Source: Lathyrus oleraceus (lineage: Eukaryota; Streptophyta; Magnoliopsida; Fabales; Fabaceae). From it: DNA of 64,000 nt. Under the pieces are notes generated by a model, which worked only from the letters and a program-made list of their open reading frames with translations, did not search any database and was not told the DNA's origin. The stretch spans positions 1,116,001-1,180,000 of the forward strand of contig NC_066579.1 in the NCBI RefSeq assembly GCF_024323335.1, given 5' to 3'. Below are positions 22,598 through 36,045 of the stretch, piece by piece (the first letter of the stretch is position 1; every line of letters starts with the position of its first letter). The translations under genes and the position numbers were made by a program.

Positions 22598-25500
22598 GTT
22601 GATCCTAAAACCCATTGAACATAATGATCCAACACCATCTCCCAATTTTGAATGCCCTGTATTTGAGGCAAAGGAAGATGATGTTGAAGGGATTCCTGAT
22701 GAAATTACCCGTCTCCTTGAGCACGAGAAGAAGATCATTCAGCCGCACCTTGAAGATCTGGAAACAGTTAACTTGGGGTCGGAGGATTGTATTTGTATGG
22801 TGAAGATTGGGGCACTTCTTGAAGAGTTTGTCAAGAAGAGATTGATTGAGTTGCTACGAGAATATTCCGATATCTTTGCTTGGTCGTATGAAGACATGCC
22901 GGGTCTAGATACAGATATTATGCAACATTTCCTGCCTTTGAAGCCTGAGTGCGTGCCTGTGAAGCAGAAGCTCAGAAGAACTCATCCTGATATGGCAGTG
23001 AAGATCAAAGAGGAAGTTCAGAAGCAAATTGATGCGAGGTTTCTGGTGACTTCTACATATCCTCAATGGGTGGCCAATATTGTGCCTGTTCCTAAGAAGG
23101 ACGGAAAAGTCCGTATGTGTGTTGATTACAGAGATTTGAATAAAGCTAGTCCCAAAGATGATTTCCCTCTACCACACATTGATATGTTGGTAGACAATAC
23201 AGCTAAATTCAAAGTCTTTTCCTTTATGGACGGATTTTCCGGTTATAATCAAATCAAGACGGCACCCGAGGATATGGAGAAGACAACATTCATCACACCT
23301 TGGGGAACATTCTGTTATCGAGTGATGCCCTTCGGTTTGAAGAACGCCGGAGCCACGTATCAACGAGCTATGACTACCTTGTTTCATGATATGATGCACA
23401 AGGAGATAGAGGTCTATGTTGATGATATGATTGCTAAGTCCCGAACGGAAGTTGAACATGTTGAGCATTTGTTGAAGCTTTTTCAGCGTTTGAGGAAGTT
23501 TAGACTTCGTCTGAATCCGAACAAATGTACATTTGGAGTCCGTTCTGGCAAGTTGTTGGGTTTCGTTGTCAGCGAGAGAGGTATTGAAGTTGATCCTGCA
23601 AAGGTCAAAGCAATACAAGAGATGCCTGCACCCAAAACCGAGAAGCAAGTCCGAGGATTTCTTGGCTGCTTGAATTACATTTCCAGATTTATATCCCACA
23701 TGACTGCCACATGTGCGCCTATATTCAAGCTCCTCCGGAAAGATCAGTCTCATGATTGGACTGAGGATTGCCAGAAGGCTTTCGACAGTATCAAAGAGTA
23801 TCTGTCTGAACCTCCGATCTTGTCTCCACCTGTGGAAGGAAGACCTCTGATTATGTATTTGACTGTGCTTGAAGACTCGATGGGTTGTGTACTCGGTCAA
23901 CAAGATGAATCAGGGAAGAAAGAATCTGCTATCTACTACCTCAGTAAGAAGTTTACTGATTGTGAGTCTCGGTACTCTATGCTTGAGAAGACGTGTTGTG
24001 CTTTGGCTTGGGCTGCTAAGCGTTTGCGCCAGTACATGATAAATCATACAAGTTGGTTGATATCCAGAATGGATCCAATTAAGTATATCTTCGAGAAGCC
24101 TGCTTTAACTGGGAGGATTGCCCGTTGGCAGATGCTGTTGTCTGAGTATGATATCGAGTATCGAGCTCAGAAAGCCATCAAAGGTAGTATCTTGGCTGAC
24201 CATTTAGCGCACCAGCCGATTGAAGATCATCAGTCTGTTCAGTACGACTTCCCTGATGAGGAGATTCTGTATTTGAAAATGAAAGATTGTGATGAGCCTA
24301 CACTTAATGAAGGTCCGGAACCTGGTTCCAGATGGACGATGGTGTTTGATGGCGCTGTAAATTAGTATGGAAATGGAATTGGGGCAGTAATCATTACTCC
24401 TCATGGCACGCATATTCCGCTTACAACAAGGCTAACTTTCAAATGCATGAATAATATGGCTGAGTATGAGGCCTGTATTATGGGACTAGAGGAATGCATT
24501 GATTTGAGAATCAAGCACCTTGATGTATATGGTGATTCGGCCCTGGTTGTCAATCAGATCAAGGGTGAATGGGAGACGAATTAGCCAGGTCTCATTCCAT
24601 ACAGAGATTATGCAAGAAGGATTTCAACTTTCTTTACAGAAGTTGACTTTCATCATATTCCTCGAGAGGATAATCGGATGGCAGATGCTCTTGCTACGCT
24701 CGCTTCCATGATTGTTGTCAAGTATTGGAATGAAGTTCCCAATATTGTCGTGATGCGCTTGGATAGACCAGCTCACGTATTTGCAGTAGAAGAAGTAAAT
24801 GATGTCAAGCCTTGGTATTTTGATATCAAGAATTTCCTCCAGAACCGGGTCTACCCGCCTGGGGCATCTGTGAAAGATAGAAAAACTTTGAGAAGGTTGT
24901 CAGGCAGTTTCTACCTCAATGGTGAAGTGCTGTATAAGAGAAATTTTGACATGGTTTTGCTCAGATGCGTGGATAGACACGAAGCAAACCTGTTGATGAC
25001 TGAGGTCCATGAGGGTTCATTTGGTACTCATTCCAATGGACATGCCATGGTTAGAAAGATGTTGAGAGCAGGCTACTATTGGCTGACAATGGAGTCTGAC
25101 TGCTGCAAATATGTGAAGAAATGCCACAAGTGTCAGATTTATGCGGACAAGATTCATATTCCTCCGACACTTCTGAATGTGATTTCATCACCATGGCCTT
25201 TCTCTATGTGGGGAATCGACATGATCGGCATGATTGAACCGAAAGCGTCCAATGGGCACAGGTTTATTCTCGTAGCAATTGACTACTTCACCAAATGGGT
25301 TGAGGCCACTTCATGTGCGAATGTGACCAGGCAAGTGGTTGTAAAGTTTATCAAGAACCAGTTGATTTGCCGTTATGGTGTGCCAGATAAGATCATTACT
25401 GATAATGGATCTAATCTGAATAATAAAATGATGGATGAGTTGTGCGCTGAATTCAAGATTGCACACCATAATTCTTCTCCTTACAGACCCAAGATGAATG

Positions 25501-26060
25501 GGGCTGTTGAAGCTGCTAACAAGAATATCAAGAGGATTATCCAGAAGATGACAAGTACGTACAAAGATTGGCATGAAATGCTGCCATTTGCTTTGCATGG
25601 GTATCGTATATCTGTCCGCACTTCGACAGGGGCAACCCCTTTCTCTCTTGTTTACGACATGGAGGCTGTTCTCCCAGTAGAGGTGGAGATCCCATCAATG
25701 AGAGTCTTGATGGAAGCCAAGTTGACTGATGCTGAATGGATTCAGAGTCGTTATGACCAACTGAATTTGATTGAAGAGAAGCGATTGACTGCCATGTGCC
25801 ATGGTCAGTTATATCAGCAGAGAATGAAGAAAGCATTCGATAAGAAGGTCAAGCCTCGTGTGTTCCGAGAAGGTGACCTCGTGCTCAAGAAAGTCTTGTC
25901 TTTCGTGCCCGATTCCAGGGGCAAGTGGACTCCAAACTACGAGGGTCCTTATGTTGTTAAGAGAGCCTTTTCAGGCGGTGCTTTGATGCTTACAACAATG
26001 GATGGGGAGAATTTCACTCGTCCTGTGAATTCAGATGCAGTCAAGAAATACTTTGCCTAA
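22598..26060 (+). pseudogene. Ogre pol: RT, RNase H, second RNase H, integrase; two in-frame stops
   Basis: One frame of about 1154 codons to TAA 26058-26060. Reverse transcriptase: VRMCVDYRDLNKASPKDDFP and catalytic VYVDDMIAKS (about 23414). First RNase H, about 23800-24040: MYLTVLEDSMGCVLGQ stands where other elements have a D-A-S motif. Second, archaeal-type RNase H, about 24340-24700: MVFDGAVN, then GIGAVI, NNMAEYEA, GDSALVV. It has in-frame TAGs at 24363-24365 and 24582-24584. Integrase: HHCC finger (about 25008-25140), then GIDMIGMI, TDNGSNLNNKMM and YRPKMNGAVEAANKNIKRI (quoted in part). No chromodomain follows. Dual RNase H is typical of Tat/Ogre. The stops remove the integrase from any full polyprotein of this copy. 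Confidence 0.92.
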
Positions 26061-29000
26061 AAAAAAGTATATGCAAATGAAAAACAGAATAGCTCGCTAA
26101 GTTGAAAACCCGAAAGGGCGGCTTAGGCAAAAATGAGCGTCTCGGTGGAGAACCCGCAAGGGTGATCCAGGCAAAAATTAGAGACTTGAAAAAAAAGATA
26201 TATTTGCATCCCGCTAGATTGAGTACCTCACCCTGGGGCAATCTAGGCAAAAATTAGGGATTTGGCAAGTAACTGCATCCTGACAAGACTTTCTATTCTA
26301 CAGCTGTCTGTTTGTCAGAGATTCTCGATTCGTCGTCGACTGAAGCTTCGCATACATCGAGATTCAAATTGGTAGAGAAAGGATCATTATGTTCAATGTA
26401 GCCCTCTTCCAATATATATCACTGATTTCAAATTTGTACAGATCTATGGAGTCTTGCCATTTGCAGGCTATCATTCCATCAAATCAATTTGAGCCTTTTA
26501 TCCAATTATTTGCATTCTTATTTGTTTCAATTCAACAAATGTTTTGCATGTTTTAATTGATAAAATGTCATTGTTTTAAACAAATAAATTTTTCAAAATT
26601 GTTGTTTTAAACAAAGTGAACATTCACAATGATGAAAGGATACTTAAGAATCTCTCAGTGCTCTCCCGAGGGTGGCATGATTTCCAACAGGTAAGACATT
26701 GGTTCATATTCCTGGCATTGGTTGTATCCTCTTTATCCTGCTTTATTGTTGGGGTTGTTCCCCAAGCAGAGCTTTTGTTAGGTTTGTTCCCTAAGCAGAG
26801 TGTTGTTGAAGACTTCGTTTTCTTCTCCAGCAGTATTCTCCCCCAGCATGGTGTTTCCCATTTGGAAGCTTCGGTAGTGGGTGGTTTGAGACCCTGGTAC
26901 CCTATCACTCTCCCCAGTGCAATCGCCAGTGGAGTTGTGGTCTTTCTCCTCAGCATGGTTGTTTTCCTGTTGAAGATTCAATGGTTGGTAGATTGATATC
27001 CTGGTGCGTTACCGCTTTCCCCAGCATTGTCGTAAGCAGAGTTGTTGCTTCTTTCCTTATCACAGTCGCTAGTGGGATCTGTGATATATCCCCAGGATAG
27101 AGTGCTTGTGGAAGACTTTGTTTGCTCCAGTAGTACTCTCTTCCCCGGCCACGTTGCCAGCAGAGTTGCTATATCTTCCCATCAGTGCGCTTATTCTTTC
27201 AGCAGGGCAGTGATTGCGTTCCTCCTCAGCAGATGTGGGTGTTCTCAGAAGGTGTAGTATTTGGTGGTTGATCCCCAGCTCTCTTCCGTATCCCTCAGTG
27301 GATTCTTCAACGGATCTCCCCAAGAGACGTCAGTAAATTTGTGGTTTGGTGGATCGTGTATATGCAAAATCCCCAATAGAATGGGTATTCCTCAACAGAG
27401 TCAGGATTGCATCTGAGTATTCCCCTCAGAATCTCCGCCAGAGTTGAAACCTCTGTTGTCCCCAATAGGGTTGGTTGGTAATCTATCATACATAGATTTG
27501 GTTGATCTCCTGTTGCTTTTGATCCCCAGTAGAGTGGCTTGTTACAGAATCTACTTGTGTGATCTTTTCTTCCTCCTCAGTGGGTTGTTCCCCAATGGAA
27601 TGGATATTTGTGTTCTCCCCAGGTAGAGTTGCTTGTGCAGCCAGATTCTATGTGGATGATCTGTTCTCCCTCAGTGGGTTGTTCCCCAGTGGAGTTATGT
27701 AGAGTTTCTTTCATAGCAGTGAACTCTTGTTCCCCTGCAGATATTTTGGGATTTATCCCATTCCCCAACAGATTTGTCTTTGTGGTCGTTGTTGCCTGTT
27801 GTGACTTTCTGTACTCCAGTTGGGATGTTTGTTGATCCATCACTCAGAGATTTTGTGATATCTCCGATCTTTCGCCTCCCCGCAGATCTTTGCTTTTCAG
27901 CTTGAAGATCTCCAGCTGATTGGCTTTCCAGTTGGACCTCATTGGTTCTCCCTGGAAGTATAGTACCGGATATTTGATTCCTGGGGCCTGTTTGTGTTAG
28001 AATTGTCCGTTTTGTCAGCATTCATCAAACATAAATCACGCATATTCATGCATACTCATAAACATTCAGATATTCATGTTGCATTTTTTGCCATATATCT
28101 TTTGTTTGTTGTTTCCTGCTATGGTGATATAGATCTCCTTTATAGATCTCCCAAAGCAGATGTCGGGTGTTTAATCTCTCAAAATAGAGTCAGCCCTTAA
28201 GCAGAAAGTGTCTATCCTTTCCTGCCATTTCCCCACTGAGATACATCCTCGTGGATGACGGTTGTTTCCGTTCCCTCCCAACGCACATTGGGACGGGTTT
28301 GCCCTTATGAGTTATATCCTCATTAGGACAAGTCTTGATTCAGTCCGCCTTTTTGGTTCGATCCTAAATTGGCCTTTTTCAACTGTCTCTTGCGCTTCAC
28401 TGTGGCATAAATGAATAGTTGCTTACAAACCGGCGCTCATTCATCTTATCCTCAGTGGAATGTTTGGCCTTCCGCCTACAAACCAGCGGTCGTAAGTCCT
28501 ATCTTTGCGATTTTCTACCTACGAACCGGTAGTTATAAACCCTGTTTTTCACCCCTAGCGGAGTTAACTTTTGTTGTTCATCCCAACCGATGACAGTTCC
28601 CTTTCTGTGGTTTTCTATCCAATCTCTGGTAGATGTAATCCCCTATTTGTGGTTATCTTCATCTAGTATTCAATTTTGATTTTCCCTTTGTTTGGATAAG
28701 TCGCTTGAATAAGCACTTATATCCCCAGCAAGTCTGTTGTGGATAATTGCCGTATGCTAGCCATTTTTATCCCCAGCGGGTCCCTTCACCGTTTGTCAGT
28801 GATTGTGTTCCCTGGATCATTGATTTTCATCAATGTATCCCCGGCGAGTCTCCTTTCGTTTACCCTCTTGTTGGTAATGTTGTGGCTCCTTGTTGATTGG
28901 CCATCTTTATATACCTAGTTCGGTATCCTGATGCCTTTCGTTTCCGGATTTTTTATCCTATAAACAACCTGTAACCCGGTTAAGGATAATCTTCCTTTTG

Positions 29001-30542
29001 AGTATACTATCCACGTTCTGACGGTAATGGATATTATGTCTCTTTCACTCTTTGGTCAATCTTTTGATTGTTTTCCCCAGTCGAGTAAGATTCGTATTCC
29101 TTGTGGAATCGAATATCCATCCTATAAACAGGATTGCTGTTGTAGCTTTCTTCAGGGTGATGAGTGTTTTGGAACACAAACCAATTCACATTTTTGGATT
29201 TTTATCCTATAAACAACCTACAACCCGGTTCAGGATAATCTTCCTTTTGAGTATACTATCCACGTTCTGATGGTAATGGATATTATGTCTCTTTCACTCT
29301 TGGGTCAATCTTTTGATTGTTTTCTCCGCAGAGTAAGATTCGTATTCCTTGTGGAATCGAATATCCATCCTATAAACAGGATTGTTGTTCTAGCTTTCTT
29401 CAGGGTGATGAGTGTTTTGGAACACAAACCAATTCACGTTTTCGGATTTTTATCCTATAAACAACCTACAACCTGGTTCAGGATAATTTTCCATGCGAGT
29501 ATATTACCTACGTTTTGACGGCTATAGATAATATATCTCATGCACTCTTTTGTCGGATCCTTTGTTTGTTTCCCCAACTGAGTAAGATTTGCATTCTTTA
29601 CAGAATCAAATGTCCATCCTATAAACAAGTTTGTTTTCGCTCTCTTCAGGATGATGAGTGTTTTGGAACACACACCAATTCACGCCTTAGTCGGTCACCT
29701 GTTACATACCTACAACCCGGTATCCTTGGTGTTCCTTCCTGTCTGCTCCCTATTATGACCTTGGTCCCCTGTGGAGTCAGATTTTCCTGAGTTGATGTAC
29801 CTTTTTAGGTCTTTCTCAGATATTTGGTTGATTGATATCTCTCACCCTTATACCGGTCTTAGATATTCATTCTTCTTGAGTTTGTTGCTCTTATACCGGT
29901 AACATCTCATTTCCTTGTTGCTTTTCCCCAGGAGAGTCTCTTTGTTAGACACTTCTCCAGTGGAAATTCTTGTGGTGATTCTTACCCTTTGCGGTATTGG
30001 CGTTTTCCCCAATATATGCAATTTTCCCCGGCAGGGAGGTTCTTTGTGAATCTTTTCCTGGTCCGAGTCCGGATTTTTATCCGAAGTATCCTTTGTGGAT
30101 AGTTTGAGTCAGCTTGTGTCTTTCCAATGGATGTGTTGTCCTTTGGAATTCGTCTTTTCCCCAGTTTGAGTCCTTTACTCCCCAGTGAGGTCTCTATTCC
30201 GGTCGTGTCTTGTTCACGCTGTGTCAGTTTTATTTTTCCCCAAATCAGGGTCGTGTCCTGCTCACGTATTCTTTTTCTTTTTATCCCCAATAAGAGTCCC
30301 TATAAGAGTCCCAATAAGAGTCCCGTTTGAGTCTCTATTCCTGGTGAGTGTATTACTCTGATGGATCGTCTTTTCTTCTGCGTGAACCATTATCCCCACA
30401 GAGTTTGTGTCTTTTACATGCATACATCTGCATCATGAGGTCTCTTAGGGACCAAAATTTGTCTCATTACTGTTATTTAAACCCATTCTACCGCGTCAAG
30501 ATGAAGATTTCTAAACTTCACTTCTCCGGCTAGAATGACCTT
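26061..30542 (+). other. Ogre 3' untranslated region, ~4.5 kb, rich in CCCCAG-type motifs
   Basis: No conserved protein frame was found; short frames here are interrupted and repeat-like. The first 200 bases repeat a GGCAAAAAT-type phrase three times (26126, 26170, 26246). From about 26750 to 30420 dozens of copies of a loose motif TTCCCCAG-N-(A/G)GAGT occur, for example at 26758, 27369, 27458, 27523, 27682, 28720, 29073 and 30391. A 248-bp tandem repeat lies at 28951-29690. Hypervariable, repeat-bearing 3' regions are known in Ogre and have been linked to the birth of satellite DNA. Confidence 0.85.
28951..29690 (+). repeat. Three-copy ~248 bp tandem repeat in the Ogre 3' UTR
   Basis: The marker TATCCTATAAACAACCT recurs at about 28954, 29203 and 29451 (periods 249 and 248). 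Copies one and two are nearly identical. The third is more diverged and fades after AACACACACCAATTCACGCC near 29683. Each copy contains GAGTAAGATTCGTATTCC and CCTATAAACA(G/A) sub-motifs. Confidence 0.93.
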
Positions 30543-30555
30543 AAATAGGGGCATC
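30543..30555 (+). promoter_or_regulatory. Ogre polypurine tract
   Basis: AAATAGGGGCATC immediately before the 3' LTR start. It is the expected plus-strand primer site, though less purine-pure than in the other elements. Confidence 0.65.
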
Positions 30556-33500
30556 TGTAAGACCCCAATTTTGTCCTTAAGATCCCTCATGGCATCATAT
30601 CATATCATTGCCTCAAGGATCATTGTGCACCTTGCCTCCCTCTTTGTGGGTGGGTTATCTTGTGAGTGTGGTTTCTTGATCACCAAACATGTGTAGCATT
30701 TGTATATCATTGCTTTTCATTTGTTTACTAACCCAAAAGTACAAAAATATTGTCATCTAACCTTGTTACTTGCAGATGAAGCAATTAGGTCAAGGCAGTT
30801 AAGGCAAAGCATTGAGCCATAGATGGTGGCCATTCTGAAGAATTTGGGCACCATGATCATTCATAAGAGATTCATATGAGTTGTGACATCATTTGGTATC
30901 AAGATCTCAAGTGGAAGAGGCTTGAAATTCATCAAAGCATGGCTCAGTCAACCAAAACCCTAGCAAAGTCAACTGTGGTCAACTGTGCATAAAATCAGGG
31001 ATTTGATGGTGGGAAATGGTTTGAGAGGTCTCATTCCTGTCCATACAAGCCTCATATAACATGTCAAACATCATCATTGAAGGATTTGAGGTCAGACAAA
31101 AAGTTTCCAAAAATAGTAAGTGACCTGTAATTTCAAAATGCCGAAAACGGAAAGGTCTTCTCCTCAACTTTACATCATCAAGCAAGCTTAAAATCAAATT
31201 TTGTCCAACATGAAAGTTGAAGATCTTGCTCTCACCTTTCCAAAAAGTCCAAGAACATCCATTTCTCATGTGTGGTTGGCAAGTTATGATCAAATCATTG
31301 TCCAAGAATTTTGAACTTCAACAAGGCATAACTTTTGCATCAAAAGGCCAATTCATGTGATTCTTTTTTGAGCAATTTTCTCTTGATCCCTACTATCATA
31401 ATCATGCATCACATTTCATTAAAAATCATCACAAAAAAAGTGCATTTTTCATTTGACTTCATTTTGAATTTTGGTGGAAAAGGTGAATTTGAAGAGAATG
31501 CTTTACTTTCATTTCAAACCAATGCCATTTGCCTTAAAACAGATTTTTGAGCTTGCTACACATGAAATTCGCATTGTTCCATTGGCCACATATGCATAAG
31601 GGTGATTTTGGCATTTTGGCATAAACCATCATTTTCACTAATCCATTGCATTTGGCTTAATCATGTTTAGCTAGCTTGATTAATAGGAAGTATAAAACCC
31701 TAATCATAACAGAATTCTGCATCAACAATTTCACAATTTCAGATCCAAACACTTTTCATCTCAAATTCTCTCAAATTCTCTCAAATTTCTTCAACTTTTT
31801 TCATCGAATTTCATCATTCCTTTTGCTTGTTCTTGTGCTAATCATCATCTGCAGGAAGTATTGAAGATCTGTTGAAGCAAATATTGGAGAATTCTTGAAG
31901 AATTGGAACTGTTGAAGCTTGAACATTCACATGGCAGTTGGAAATTTCATCGAAATCAAGCTGTGTTGAGCTGAAGTCTTGCTTCCATACATTCATCCAA
32001 GCAACATAGAAGATCTGTTTCACTTTTTCAGACCTTGATTCACACGATTCCAACACTGCATCTTCATTGAGGTAAAAATTCGAATGCTCCATTTCTTGCA
32101 ATTATCATATGGTTCTTGTAGATCTTAGCATGTAGATCATTCTGCAATTTAGATCTCTTAATTTCATTAGATATTAAGGAAGTTATGCTGATTTGAATAT
32201 TGGATGTTAGAACTTATTTTGATCGATCCTTTTGATATGAGTAAAATTAGAACAAATTGAAGCTGGATTAGTGTTGTGCATGATGAGATGATTCGATTGG
32301 TATAGGTCTCATGAATTTCTGTGAGGTTTAGTTCTTGGTGATGATGAACATGATGAAGATGATGATGAATGCTTAGGTTTTGTTTCCAGATCGTGTGTAG
32401 ATCTTGCCTGGCCTTTGTTTTGCATGAATTTTATGTTTGTGTTCCATGTGACCAATAGCAGCGCGCCACCTCTTTTAATGAAACGCATAGTTTCATTAGG
32501 CGCGCGCTCAGTTCAAATCATGCCACGGTTCGAATCCGGCCTCAGGCGTTTCACATGTTGCTTGTTGCATTTTTCACATATGCTTATCACATGTTCACAC
32601 ACTTGTTTCACACATTTTTTTTAATTTTTTTTCACATTGAAAAATTCATATCTCTCTCAATAATAATCCAAATCACATGAGATTTTTTCCACCATGATCC
32701 TTGCCATGTCTACTATGTATTGATGATTTTTAATGAATTTGTGCACGGTTGGAAAAAATAATTGCCTAGGGTTTGTTCTCACATGTCATTTCTTGCATAT
32801 AGCTTGCCATTTCATTTGTGAAATCATGATGGTTGATCCAAAATTCTTGAAATTTCACATGTGTAATCTAGAGACTTTGATGAACATTTTGGTATATGGT
32901 TTGTGATTTTTGCCTTTCTGGATTGTGAGTTATGATGTGATCATTGGAGGTGTGACAATGTGTGTCACACCATTTCTTGTCCATTTTGTGGAATTTCTTT
33001 ACCATGCTTATGCTAGGCCAATTGTTATGAATTTTTGCATGATGATACTTATGGATGTTAAGCTTGCTCATGAATTATTGTGGATTTTTTGAGTGCATTT
33101 CCAATTTGTTTGAGAATTTCCTTTCTGTTTGACTAATTGTGGACCTTTTGCGAGTCATGATATCATATGATTTGTGAAATTCTTGGTGTTTATTGGATGG
33201 ACTTGAAATTTTACATGTGTATTATAGACATCTGGAAGTTTTCCATGGCTTTGGTTTCATTCATTTATCATGTTTGGATTCTGTTTTATGCTTGCTTGAA
33301 GTTGATGCTTGATTTGGTGCCTTGTATGAGCTTGTTTGAACATGCTTTGACTTAGGGATTTTAATTGACTTACTTCCCTTTATCCAAATGCCATGATTTT
33401 TGGTATGATGATCCTTTGATGTGTTCTGGTTAGACATGATTTTTCTTGGAATGTTTTGAGCCAGGTTTGATTTGATTTGAAGTGGTTCATTCTGTTTGCT

Positions 33501-36040
33501 CCAATGTGATCCCAACTTGCTTGTTTGACATGTTTTGCTTATGAAATGGAGTTGGTGCATAGTTTTGACATGAGACCAATTGGACTTTGTTCTTATTTGA
33601 TTAATCTTGATTTTGATCAACTTTCATGTTCTGTTTTGGTTTATTTCTCCTCCTTTGACCCTAGGCCTTGTCCTAGTGGTCTACTTCTCATGTTTGAGTG
33701 TGATTTTCAGGTTAAGAAGCAATTGCTTTAAGGAGATTAATTCAAGTTGATTGAGTTTGGTTTATTTGATTGTTATGAACTAACTTGGTTTGTTTTGTAG
33801 GATGCCTCTAGCTCATTTGATTTGAGCTTGTGCTTTGCACATGTGATTGATTGTGTTGACTGTTGGTTCTTATCTTGTCTGTTTTGACTTTGTGATTGGT
33901 ATACTGATTATATTTGATTGATTTCAGGTACATTAGTTGCTATAGTTCCTTTGTGAACTTGCTTTTGCTTTGCTTGATAGCATTAGCATTGAGGTATAAC
34001 ATCTCTTCTTCATGTAGTTTGGAAGACCTGGCTTGTTACTTGGCCAGGCACCTGCCTGAAGTCCTCCTTAAGAGGCAATGTTTGTGATTGTTTATCTTTG
34101 TCCCCAAGCAGGAAAAGTCCTTCTGATAAGGAAATTGGTAGATAGAAGAGATGTGTAGTCCATCTCCTACTATTCTGTGTGTCTTCCCTTTGCTCACATT
34201 ACATGTTGTAGCATTGTGGATCTTAACCCAAGATCTATCGAGTCATTAACTTGTGGAGAGAGTTCCAACTTTCTGAACTCCCACACCTTCTGATATTCAA
34301 AGCTCTCCCTGACCAGGGATAAGAGCATGAGGCACACCCCTCATATCCTTTCATCTGCTTCACCTTAACTCTCAATGTTAAGGTTAAGAGCACCACTTAC
34401 CCCATTCCAGTTGACTTTAAAGTCTAACCCTTGCTTGAGCCTAATTGCTTGGATTTAGTGTGTGCTAAATGACATTGTTGATTGATTGCTTGGTTCATTT
34501 GTACATGTTTGCTTGCCTTTGTGCATTTATCATCATTAATTGTTCATTATTGCATGATCATCATTTCATATCTTTGTGATCTATCTTTGGTTTACCCATT
34601 GAGGACAACTGTAAGTCCATTCATTGGCCATTGTTCCTATGATTTGGAAGGGATAGAGTGTAAGACCATTTCATTTGGTTACTTATGTCCATTGCTTATT
34701 GCTTGTTTGTTTGTTGTATGTGAGGATGCAAGTGTAAGACCATGTTGTTGGCATTTGTATTCCTATGATCATCATTTGGAGATTAGAGTAAGCCCAGATA
34801 GATTGGCATCTGACATCCAAGTTTTGTTTTACTTTGAGGAGATTAGAGTAAGCCCAGATAGATTGGCATCTGATATCCAGGTTTTGTTTTGCTTTAGGAG
34901 GTTGGAATAAGTCCATTTATTGGCATCTGACATCCTTGTTTGTTTTAGGAGACTGGTGTAAAGCCATTTATTGGTATCCGGTATCCACCTTTGTTGTGAG
35001 ATTGGTATAAGCCCAGCAATTGGCATCCGGTATCGTTTGTTTTGCTTATTTGTTATTGCTCATTTGCCTATTCCTAAGGACACACTTGAATCATCTTCTA
35101 TATGATCTCAAGAGGTGAACCTTTCTGAGAAGTTTTACACTCCGTCATCCATACCCTCTTTGTCCTAAACCTTTTCACATTGTTAATTCAAAACTTTGAA
35201 CTATTGTGCAAACATCTTCATGTCTTTTCAAATTAGAAACCTGGACCCTAAGTCCTTGACTTTTTCAAACTCCATTTCATAACACTTCTTTGAATCAATC
35301 CTAACCATACCTTGACCATATTTTGTGAATACTCATAATCAATTAACTTCACCCATTCAATTGTTTTGTGGCTTTGTCCATTGTTAATATGTTTTCATAC
35401 ATTAGCCATAGGTTTCAATTACCATAGTGGTTGATGTAAATCTTACCTTATCCTTAGTGAGTTGATTGTAAGTCTTCCATACTTATTATAGGGTTAACCC
35501 CTCACTAGTATGTTGAAGCCGTCCTCGCATGGTGGATTGTTGATTCAGGTTGAGTTTTCTCCCATTGGTAATGAAAAGCCTTAACGCTTGTGTTTTAAAA
35601 TGAACTCACTAATTTTTGGAAATCTTTTAGCCGAACTACGGCATTTTGATCCTTACCTTTCATGGAAGGTACATAGGCAACGGGTTCATCCGTTCAAACA
35701 CAAAAACAATAAAAACTGTATATTCTTTTGTCATCTTCCCATTCATGTTTACACAATATGTCATAAACAAATAAACATTTTCATTCAACAAGTGTGAAAA
35801 GGGCTCCCTAGGAGTACCTAGGACGTTTTGGGTGCCTAACACCTTCCCATTGCGTAATTTACCCCTTATCCAGATTCTCTGATCTTTTTATTAGTTTTCT
35901 ACGTGTAAAACTTCTTAGGCCTTTGTTCGCTTTTTGGCCGTTCCTTAGGATAAATAAAAGTGCGGTGGCGACTCGATTTCTTTGTATGCTTTGCTTTTGG
36001 TTTAATCAATAAATCATAAAGTGACGAATACACTGCTACA
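30556..36040 (+). repeat. Ogre 3' LTR (5485 bp)
   Basis: Starts TGTAAGACCCC and ends CACTGCTACA. TATA box copy at 31691-31697, hairpin and B-box copy at 32476-32537, sub-repeats at 34782-35036. It is followed by the right CCCTG duplication at 36041-36045. Confidence 0.95.
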
Positions 36041-36045
36041 CCCTG

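Larger units (their letters stand above)
2180..36040 (+). mobile_element. Ogre-type (Ty3/gypsy, Tat lineage) LTR retrotransposon containing a nested Tekay
   Basis: Total span is 33,861 bp. Removing the nested Tekay and one target copy leaves about 25.3 kb, the size typical of legume Ogre elements. The order is 5' LTR, PBS, leader, ORF1, gag-protease, intron, RT, RNase H, second RNase H, integrase, long 3' untranslated region, polypurine tract, 3' LTR. All lineage hallmarks are present: ORF1 before gag, a pol intron, dual RNase H, huge LTRs and no chromodomain. It is flanked by CCCTG duplications. Coding parts carry stops in ORF1, a frameshift in gag, the Tekay insertion and two stops in the second RNase H, so this copy is not autonomous. 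Confidence 0.95.

Noticed and set aside
26616..26996. 126-codon frame with hydrophobic stretches in the Ogre 3' UTR
   Set aside because: Considered as an env-like protein, but it overlaps the CCCCAG repeat, has no relatives I recognise and the frame is not continued.
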